Positions 1 through 8,991 of a DNA stretch of 64,000 bases are shown piece by piece. Made by a program: the position numbers and the translations under genes. Position 1 is the first letter of the stretch; every line of letters begins with the position of its first letter. This DNA is from Neoroseomonas lacus. Its GTDB lineage: Bacteria; Pseudomonadota; Alphaproteobacteria; Acetobacterales; Acetobacteraceae. The notes under the pieces are model-generated. The model was not told the DNA's origin and searched no databases. It saw only the letters and a list, made by a program, of their open reading frames with translations. The DNA is taken from contig NZ_BMKW01000013.1 in assembly GCF_014644535.1 (NCBI RefSeq), positions 123,569 through 187,568 on the forward strand, in the 5' to 3' direction.

Positions 1-1000
1 TGCTGTCTGCGCCCGAGCCGCCATTGACGTTCTCGAAGCCCTTGATGGTGTCGGTGCCGGCGCCGCCGGTGCCTCTTTCGGTCGCCAGGTTGACGGTGAC
101 CGGGCCTGTGATGCCCGTGTAGTCGAGCAGGTCGGTGCCGGTGCCGGCGAGGATGCTGTCACTGCCGAGCGTGGCGACGACGGTGTCGTTGTCGGCACCG
201 GCGTCGATCGTCTCGGCATTGGCGCCGCCGACGATGCTGTCGTTGCCCGCGCCGCCGAAGATGGTGTCGGCATCGCCATTGCCGAGGATGGTGTCGTTGC
301 CCTCACCGCCGTCCAGGAAGTCGACGCCGTCAACGCGGCCGGCGTTGGAACTGCCGACCAGCAGGTCGTTGCCGGACTCGCCAAAGGCGGTGTCGCCGTA
401 GTTGGTGTTGATGGTGTCGTTGCCGCCGCCGCCCCACAGCACGTTGTCGACGTCGCTGCTACCGGTCAGGTTGTCGTTGCCCGAGCCGCCACGCAGGTTC
501 TCGAAGTCGTTGGCGACGATGCTGTCGCCCTGCGCGTCGCCGCCCGAGGCGGTGCCGTCGACCAGGCTGACCGTCACGCCCGCCGTATCGGAGGCATAGG
601 AGAGTTCGTCGGTGCCCGAGCCGCTGGTCATGGTGTCGGCGCCGGCGCCGCCCTCGACCGTGTCGTTGCCTGAATCACCGGTGATCGAGTCATTGCCGGC
701 ACCACCGAGCAGCGAGTCGTTGTTGTCCTCGCCTCGGATCGTGTCGTTGCCGACACCGCCGAAGATGGTGTCATTCCCGTCATTGCCGCGGATGCTGTCG
801 TTGCCGCCCTGCCCGTAGACGAGGTCATTGCCGCCGCGTGCGTCGATGTAGTCGGCGCTGCCAATGGTCGTGGCGTCGGCACCCGAGGCGAGCTGGGTGT
901 CGCCGTAGATCACGTCGGCATTGTTCGTGGTGTTCGTCAGACTGCCGGTGCTGTTCGAGCTGAGCGTGTCCGATCCGGTGGTACCAACAACGTTAGCCAT
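1..1000 (-). CDS. RTX-type calcium-binding repeat protein, partial (C-terminus outside window)
   Basis: The reading frame is open from an ATG at 1000 to the window edge, so about 333 residues are seen and the C-terminus is missing. It is built of glycine/aspartate-rich nonapeptides of the GGxGNDxx type (for example GGAGNDSIVGG and GGNDTI), the calcium-binding parallel beta-roll of the hemolysin/RTX family. There is no N-terminal signal peptide, as expected for type I secretion through a C-terminal signal. A GAGGAG ribosome site lies about 8 bases upstream of the ATG. Two spacer blocks of the VTVSLVDGT / VTVNLAT type interrupt the repeats, as is common in large RTX adhesins. Function beyond calcium-dependent surface or secreted protein cannot be read. 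No type I secretion genes are visible nearby. Confidence 0.85.
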   Translation of the reverse strand, partial: MANVVGTTGSDTLSSNSTGSLTNTTNNADVIYGDTQLASGADATTIGSADYIDARGGNDLVYGQGGNDSIRGNDGNDTIFGGVGNDTIRGEDNNDSLLGGAGNDSITGDSGNDTVEGGAGADTMTSGSGTDELSYASDTAGVTVSLVDGTASGGDAQGDSIVANDFENLRGGSGNDNLTGSSDVDNVLWGGGGNDTINTNYGDTAFGESGNDLLVGSSNAGRVDGVDFLDGGEGNDTILGNGDADTIFGGAGNDSIVGGANAETIDAGADNDTVVATLGSDSILAGTGTDLLDYTGITGPVTVNLATERGTGGAGTDTIKGFENVNGGSGADS

Positions 1001-2062
1001 CAGGCGCGTCTCCTCAAGGACAGGCCGCGCCGGCGGCAGCCGAGCGGCGATCGGGGTGGAAATGGCGAAGACCCGCCGCGCTCGGGCGCGGCAGGGTGAT
1101 CAGGTGAAACGCGACGTGCGAACCGGCTGCGGCCGGCGCGCGGGATGGTCGGCCCGGGCTGCCCGCTGGGCGCTTGGGAGCGACCGGTCGTGTAGCCGGG
1201 CGCGGCGCACGGGCAGTGGCCTGCGCCACGCCCCCCGGCGACGGGAGCGTCGACGCGCCCCCCGATGGCCGGATGCCGGCAATGGCCGCAGGCACGGATG
1301 CCGGCATCGCGGCGGCGTCGCGTCGTGTCAGCCTCACGCCGCGTTGGCTCGCCTGCCACAGCCGCCGGGCGAGCCGCGCGGCGGACCGGCGGACCGCCGA
1401 GACGGCAGGACCGGCAATCATGCGATCGTATCGAATTTCAGGACAAGACATTGATCCGCGTCAATTAACGATAAATGAGACGTAGTGCGCTTGTTGCCGC
1501 TTTTCTTCGCGCCATATACTCACAAATTCGTGCAATTTTCATCTGTAAATCAGATTTAAATGATTATTGAGACACGCCACGGTTGTGCGGCGTGCACCCA
1601 TGCTCGAACTGATGCAGAGACATCCAACGAAGATTGCGCAGCCGCGCGGCCGTTTCGGAGCCGAGCGAATCAATGGAAAAGAGGTGGCGCTTTCACGCCT
1701 GGCGTGTATCGCCGGCGCAGCTCGAACCGCGCGGGCGCCCCGTCACACGCATTCCGGCATTATCACCATTGCGTGATGTATCGGCGCGTGGACGCTTCCG
1801 ACCGGTCCCGGCCAGTTGCGGCGGCGGCGCAGCGTCAGGCCCGTGCCGTTCGACCGGGCGCGCCATGACCGCTCGGCGCGCCAGTAACCAGCGAAGCATC
1901 CATCGGGCCCAACAAGGATCCTGCATCGTCGGTGCGGCACTTCACCGCCAAGCCGATGCTGGCCCCGCGCCAGGCGCTGGCTGGCAGGGGCGGGCGCGGC
2001 GCGATGCGCGGCATGCCGGCATCGATGACGTTGCGGCGATCCGGCCTCGCAGCACCGTCGAG
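1001..2062. other. Long intergenic region without a convincing gene
   Basis: About 1.06 kb separates the RTX gene from ccmB. Several short open frames exist on both strands, but all are Arg/Ala/Pro-rich, lack ribosome sites and resemble no family I know, so I treat them as chance frames in GC-rich DNA. The stretch 1435-1565 is conspicuously AT-rich against the rest. It carries an FNR/FixK-like box at 1451-1464 and a perfect palindrome TAAATC-A-GATTTA at 1546-1558. The region most likely serves as promoter and leader for the RTX gene. Confidence 0.6.
1425..1464 (-). promoter_or_regulatory. Candidate FNR/FixK-dependent promoter of the RTX gene
   Basis: TTGATCCGCGTCAA at 1451-1464 matches the FNR/FixK consensus TTGAY-N4-RTCAA perfectly. 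On the minus strand a TACGAT hexamer (complement of 1425-1430) lies about 30 bp downstream of the box centre. That fits a class II arrangement, with the box near -41 and a start site near 1416. The only downstream gene is the RTX gene starting at 1000, which would have a leader of about 400 nt. The box itself is clear; the promoter assignment is inference. Confidence 0.45.
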
Positions 2063-2722
2063 CTATTCGCTCGTCAACGCCGCTCCGGCCGCCAGCGGTG
2101 CCAGCGGCAGCGCCAGCGACACCCCGGCGCCGAGCAGCAACAGGAATGGCGCGGGCGAAAGCCCCGCGGCGGCGGCTTCGATCGCCGCAGCGCCGAAGAT
2201 CACCGCCGGAATCGCCAGCGGCAGCACCAGCAACGGCAGCAGCACGCCGCCGCGCCGCGCGCCGAGCGTCAGCGCCGCCCCCACCGTGCCGAGCAGCGAC
2301 AGCAGCGCGGTGGCCAGCGCCAGCGCCGCCAGCGCCGCGCCCCAGGCCTCGACCGGCAGGTTCAGCATGGCGGCGGCGACCGGTGTCGCGGCCAGCAGCG
2401 GCAGGCCGGTGGTGATCCAATGCCCCAGCGCCTTGGCCGCCGCGATGCCCGCGCGCGGTAGCCCCGACAGCAGCAACTGGTCAAGCGTGCCATCCTCCGC
2501 ATCCGCCCCGAACAGCCGGTCGAGCGGCAGCAGCGCCGCCAGCAGCGCGGCGGCGAACAGAGCCCCGGGGGCGAGCCGCGCCAGCGTCTCCGGCGCCGGG
2601 CCGACACCGAAGGGGAACAGCGACGCGACCAGCACGAAGAACAGCACCGCCGCCAGCGTGTCGGCCGGGTGGCGCAGGGCGAGGCGTATCTCGCGCGCCA
2701 ACAGGGCGGCGAAGGCCCTCAC
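2063..2722 (-). CDS. ccmB: Haem exporter membrane subunit CcmB
   Basis: CcmB is the integral membrane subunit of the CcmABCD complex, which delivers haem to CcmE for cytochrome c maturation in the periplasm. The 219-residue product is the normal family length and has about six hydrophobic segments. An N-terminal amphipathic stretch (FAALLAREIRLALR) and the FGADAEDGTLDQLLLSGLP segment near residues 71-89 are typical of CcmB. The start is GTG at 2722, which overlaps the TGA stop of ccmA in a GTGA arrangement, implying translational coupling. ccmC and ccmD do not follow; about 1 kb of non-coding DNA does. Confidence 0.93.
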   Translation of the reverse strand: MRAFAALLAREIRLALRHPADTLAAVLFFVLVASLFPFGVGPAPETLARLAPGALFAAALLAALLPLDRLFGADAEDGTLDQLLLSGLPRAGIAAAKALGHWITTGLPLLAATPVAAAMLNLPVEAWGAALAALALATALLSLLGTVGAALTLGARRGGVLLPLLVLPLAIPAVIFGAAAIEAAAAGLSPAPFLLLLGAGVSLALPLAPLAAGAALTSE

Positions 2723-3342
2723 AACCGCAACTCCCGCGCATCGGGCAGTGGCAGCGGGATATGCGTCGCGGCGACGACGATGCCGCCCGCCGCCCGATGC
2801 GCCTCCAGCAGCGGCCCCAGCCGTTCGACCGAGGCGGCATCGAGCCCCGTGGTCGGTTCGTCCAGCAGCCACAGCGGCGCCGGCGCCAGGGCCAGCCGCG
2901 CCAGCGCCAGCCGTCGCTTCTGGCCCGAGGACAACACCCGCGCCGGCAGCTCGGCGAGCCCGCCAAGCGCCACCGCCTCCAGCGCCGAGCCCACCGCCCC
3001 GCCCCACAGCCCGGCGAAGAAGGCGAGGTTCTCAGCCACGGTCAGCGCCGGCTTCAGCGCATCCTGGTGGGACAGATAGCGCAGCCGGGCGGCATGGGCG
3101 GGCGGGTCGGCGGCGATATCCGTCCCTGACCAGACCACCGCGCCCTCGGCCGGGCGCAGCAGCCCGGCGAGCATGCGCAGCAGGGTGGATTTGCCGGCGC
3201 CATTGGCCCCGGTCAGCAGCAGCGCCGCGCCGGCGGGGATGGTGAAGGACAGGCCGGCGAAGACCACGCGCTCCCCGCGCAGGCAGGCGAGGTCGCGCGC
3301 TTCGAGCACCGTTTCGCCCTGTTCAGCCAATCCCGCCCCCAA
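2719..3342 (-). CDS. ccmA: Haem exporter ATP-binding subunit CcmA
   Basis: ATPase of the CcmAB(CD) haem-handling ABC complex of cytochrome c biogenesis system I. The 207-residue protein has Walker [10 protein letters not shown] (residues 45-53), the signature [10 protein letters not shown] (about 137-146) and Walker B LWLLDEP with the D-loop GLD following. It is the short single-domain form expected for CcmA. It lies directly upstream of ccmB with a 4-base overlap. It is divergent from acnA across about 88 bp, a neighbourhood often seen in alphaproteobacteria. Confidence 0.95.
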   Translation of the reverse strand: MGAGLAEQGETVLEARDLACLRGERVVFAGLSFTIPAGAALLLTGANGAGKSTLLRMLAGLLRPAEGAVVWSGTDIAADPPAHAARLRYLSHQDALKPALTVAENLAFFAGLWGGAVGSALEAVALGGLAELPARVLSSGQKRRLALARLALAPAPLWLLDEPTTGLDAASVERLGPLLEAHRAAGGIVVAATHIPLPLPDARELRL

Positions 3343-3389
3343 TCCATGGACCGTTTCCGGCCGTCATGCTTTAAACCGCGCGTTTGTGC

Positions 3390-3406
3390 GGCCGCGAACC
3401 GCGGCC
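3390..3406 (+). promoter_or_regulatory. Hairpin in the acnA leader
   Basis: GGCCGCG-AAC-CGCGGCC is a perfect 7-bp stem with a 3-nt loop, ending 24 bases before the acnA start codon in the 88-bp ccmA/acnA divergent region. It would lie in the acnA 5' leader if transcription starts upstream, perhaps near the TTTAAA at 3370-3375. It could affect translation or be incidental in GC-rich DNA. Confidence 0.35.
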
Positions 3407-3430
3407 TCGGATCGAGAAGGGCACCCAACC

Positions 3431-6127
<2,697 letters not shown>

Positions 6128-6132
6128 TGTCC

Positions 6133-6153
6133 GCGGCCCACGCGATGGGCCGC
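6133..6153 (+). terminator. Probable acnA terminator hairpin
   Basis: GCGGCCCA-CGCGA-TGGGCCGC forms a perfect 8-bp stem five bases after the acnA stop and is followed by a moderately T-rich tail (GTGTTCTGTTT). Confidence 0.6.
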
Positions 6154-6236
6154 TGAGTGTTCTGTTTGGCCTCAGGCGCCGGCGCGCCCATCCGGGCGCC
6201 CGGTCGCCGCGCGACGCATTGCCGCCTTGGCGACGG

Positions 6237-6386
6237 CTGAGAGACCGTTTGAAAATGCGCCAGGAGGCGCATGTTGAGGTCCGGCACCGGCCCGCACCCC
6301 CAACCCGGCCACCCACGTCAGTATCCTGGAATGGGTGGCCGGGTGGGGGTGCGGGCCGGTGCCGGGCTTTTCAACCGGTCTCTGAG
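6237..6386. repeat. 150-bp nested palindromic element (MITE/REP-like)
   Basis: Three nested inverted repeats are visible. The outer arms are 6237-6255 and 6368-6386 (17 of 19 bases complementary). The inner arms are 6281-6315 and 6332-6365 (34 of 35, one bulged A) around a 16-nt loop. A separate small hairpin ATGCGCC-AGGA-GGCGCAT sits at 6256-6273 inside the left arm. The element contains no coding capacity. It lies in the 360-bp space between the convergent acnA and serine hydrolase genes, the rest of which holds only terminator-like hairpins. The architecture suggests a non-autonomous palindromic element, but no second copy is present in this window. Confidence 0.65.
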
Positions 6387-6445
6387 CGTCTGGGCGCGCT
6401 TGCGCCCCGATGCGTGGCATCGGGTCATGTGTCTGGTTGTTGAGG

Positions 6446-6471
6446 GCGCGCGAACCGTGAGGGTCGCGCGC
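6446..6471 (+). terminator. Terminator-like hairpin between convergent genes
   Basis: GCGCGCGA (6446-6453) pairs with TCGCGCGC (6464-6471) around a 10-nt loop and is followed by TTCTTCGTT on the plus strand. It ends 16 bases before the stop of the serine hydrolase gene. Confidence 0.5.
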
Positions 6472-6487
6472 TTCTTCGTTGTGGGCC

Positions 6488-7684
6488 TCAGCCTGGCGTT
6501 GCGTGGGCCCGGTACAGCGCTTCCTGCAGTGCCGTCAGCGCCTCATCCGAGTGGGCATCGTCGCGATTGGTCGCGACCACCATGGCGAAATCCTTGTCGG
6601 GCTGCACCAACACCTTCGCCTTGTTCAGCCCATTCGAGCCGGTGTGCAGCATGACCGTGCCATGCGTGTAGGGAAGCGTGCCGTAGACCCAGCCAAAGCC
6701 GTATCCGACCGCGGCCGGCGTGCCGGGTGGGGCATTGGGGTCCGGCGGTATGTCGATGACCTTCGTGTGCAGCCGGCGCAGCGTATCAGGCGTGACCAGC
6801 ACCGGCCCACGCCGCCCGGCGCCGGCGTGCCAGCCGGCCCAGGTCGCGAAGTCGAGGATCGACAGGTGCACGCCGCCGACCGGACCGATGACCGGCTGCG
6901 CATCCCCATTCGGCCCCGCCAGGATCGGCTTCAGCGTGCCGTCCTGCCGGATCTCATGGCCGAGCGGGGCATCCACCCGCCCCCTGCTCGATTGCGGCCC
7001 GATGCCGGCCGTCGTGAGGCCCAGCGCGTCGAAGATCCGCGTCGAGACCAGTTCCTCCCAGGTCGCGGTCCCGGCGGATTCGAGCATGGCGCCAGCGATG
7101 ATGTAGCCGAGGTTCGAATAGGCGAAGGTCGTGCCGGCAGGCCAGGCCAGCGGCCGAGCGCGCCATTGGCCGATTATCCAGCGTCTCATGGCGTCGAGGT
7201 TCACCCCCTCCAGCCGTTGCGAATCGAGAACCACCTTCAGCAGGTCTTCGCTGTCCGTCGGAATGCCGCCGATGTGGGACAGCAACTGTTCCAGCGTCAC
7301 GCCGGCGAGCCCATCATCCATCCCGAGCCGCAAATTGGGGAAGGTCTGCCCGATCGTGGTGTTCCAGCCGATCCGGCCGGCATCGACCAGCACGCCGGCG
7401 AGCAGCGCCGTCATCGCCTTGGTGCAGGAACCGATATGGAAGCGGTCTGTCAGGGTGACAGGGACCTGCGCGTTGGCACGCCTGGTGCCGACCGTCCCCG
7501 CGGCGATGATCCGCCCATCCTTCACCACCGCCGCACCGAGCGCGGGCAGGGCGAAGCGGGACAGATAGGGCGCCAGCAATGCATCAAGGCTGGCCGGGGG
7601 TGCGCCAGCGGCCTGCGCCGCCGGTGGGCGCGCGGCGATCAGCCCCGCCGCTGTAGTGGCGGCGACAATGGTTCTGCGTTGCAT
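6488..7684 (-). CDS. Serine hydrolase of the beta-lactamase (class C-like) family
   Basis: Exported serine hydrolase with the penicillin-binding/beta-lactamase fold. An N-terminal signal peptide (MQRRTIVAATTAAGLIAARP, cut near AQA) sends it to the periplasm. The catalytic triad motifs are present: SCTK (Ser86, Lys89), YSN (Tyr189) and HTG near residue 350, in a 398-residue chain of usual length. Members act as esterases, D-aminopeptidases or beta-lactamases; the sequence alone does not tell which. It stands alone, 129 bp downstream of the end of an MFS gene on the same strand. Confidence 0.85.
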   Translation of the reverse strand: MQRRTIVAATTAAGLIAARPPAAQAAGAPPASLDALLAPYLSRFALPALGAAVVKDGRIIAAGTVGTRRANAQVPVTLTDRFHIGSCTKAMTALLAGVLVDAGRIGWNTTIGQTFPNLRLGMDDGLAGVTLEQLLSHIGGIPTDSEDLLKVVLDSQRLEGVNLDAMRRWIIGQWRARPLAWPAGTTFAYSNLGYIIAGAMLESAGTATWEELVSTRIFDALGLTTAGIGPQSSRGRVDAPLGHEIRQDGTLKPILAGPNGDAQPVIGPVGGVHLSILDFATWAGWHAGAGRRGPVLVTPDTLRRLHTKVIDIPPDPNAPPGTPAAVGYGFGWVYGTLPYTHGTVMLHTGSNGLNKAKVLVQPDKDFAMVVATNRDDAHSDEALTALQEALYRAHATPG

Positions 7685-7813
7685 GGGCTTACCCGTCCGA
7701 TGAGACGGAAGTCTGGGTGCGGTAAAGCCCGGGACGCAAGGACCGATGGTCCGGCTACGCCGCGCAAGACCTCAGCACGGGTGCGGGCGCGCAGCGGAGC
7801 GCGGCATTGTGCA

Positions 7814-8944
7814 TCAGGACCGATCCTCCCGTGGCAGCCGCAGGAGGGCCAGGATCGCAACTCCACACATCCCCGCCATGCCCCAGAACACCGCCGGGCC
7901 GAAGGCGTCGTATCCCTGTCCGGCCGTCAGCGTCGCCATCATCATCACCGCCCCGATCCCGGCGGCGAGCAGCGTTTGCGCCGTCCCCGCCACCGCATGC
8001 GGGATGGCCTGCTGCATCACCCGCATGGTCGCGAGATGCATCGCCCCAAAGGTGAGCGCATGCAGGGCCTGCGCCATGACCAGCGCCGGCAGGGCCACCG
8101 TCTCGGCGGTAATGCCCCAGCGCAGCAGTCCCGCTCCGGCCGCCAGCATCGCCAGCCCGCGCGCGCCGAGCCGGTCCGCCACCCCACGCCCCCAGGCGAA
8201 CAGGGCAACCTCGGCCACCACCGACCACGCCCAGAGCAACCCGATCGCCGTCCCCGAGACGCCCGACTGGGCCCAATGGATCGACCCGAAGGCGTAATAG
8301 GCGGCGTGGCTCCCCTGGATCAGCGCCGCGACCAACAGTATCCGCCGGAAGGCGGTCAACGCCGCCACCGCGCGAAAGGCGCCGCCGCCACGCCGCGCCG
8401 TACCCGAACGCGCCGGCAGCATCAGCGCCGCAACCGCCGAGGCCGCCATGGCCGCGGCCAGCAGCCAGGCCGCGCTGCCCGCCCCGGTGCGTTCGACCAG
8501 CCAGCCACCGCCGCTCGCGGTGGCGATGAAGGCTACCGAGCCCAGCGCGCGGACCCTGCCGTAATCCCAGCCTTCCTCGCGCGCCGCGCGCAGCGCCATG
8601 GCATCGCCGAGCGGCACCACCGCGGCGTAGCCGAAGGACAGCAGCAGACTCGCCGCAAGAAAGCCGGGCAGCCCCTGCGCCAGGCCGTACAGGCAGGATG
8701 CCAGCGCCGCGATCATCGCCCCGCCGGCCATCACCGCCCGCGGCTGCCCCAGCGCATCCGCCACGCGCCCGCCGACCGGCCCCGAGACCAGCCGCATCGC
8801 CGAACCGGTCGCGAGCACGCCAGCAATCTCCCCAGCGGAGAGCCCCGCACCGGCCATCAGCGGCGGGATGAACGGCATCATCACGCCCACCGCGCCGAAT
8901 TGGGCGATGAACAACAGGCCGAAACGCGGGGCAGAAGATGTCAC
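7814..8944 (-). CDS. MFS permease of the PPP/HcaT-like subfamily
   Basis: A 376-residue inner-membrane transporter with about twelve hydrophobic segments. GPVGGRVADALGQPRAV between TM2 and TM3 is the MFS loop 2-3 motif. The VRALGSVAF segment after TM4 is characteristic of the MFS_1_like group that includes the phenylpropionate transporter HcaT and sugar/nucleoside permeases. The substrate cannot be predicted. The start ATG at 8944 is divergent from the helicase gene with only about 47 bp between the chosen starts, so the promoters must overlap. Confidence 0.82.
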   Translation of the reverse strand: MTSSAPRFGLLFIAQFGAVGVMMPFIPPLMAGAGLSAGEIAGVLATGSAMRLVSGPVGGRVADALGQPRAVMAGGAMIAALASCLYGLAQGLPGFLAASLLLSFGYAAVVPLGDAMALRAAREEGWDYGRVRALGSVAFIATASGGGWLVERTGAGSAAWLLAAAMAASAVAALMLPARSGTARRGGGAFRAVAALTAFRRILLVAALIQGSHAAYYAFGSIHWAQSGVSGTAIGLLWAWSVVAEVALFAWGRGVADRLGARGLAMLAAGAGLLRWGITAETVALPALVMAQALHALTFGAMHLATMRVMQQAIPHAVAGTAQTLLAAGIGAVMMMATLTAGQGYDAFGPAVFWGMAGMCGVAILALLRLPREDRS

Positions 8945-8991
8945 GCGAAAGCCATGCCGGACGCCCCCGCCATGGACAAGAGCCGCCTCCC

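Noticed and set aside
1014..1451. 145-residue minus-strand frame upstream of the RTX gene
   Set aside because: Ala/Arg/Pro-rich, no ribosome site, and its start lies inside the FNR-like box, upstream of the predicted transcription start.
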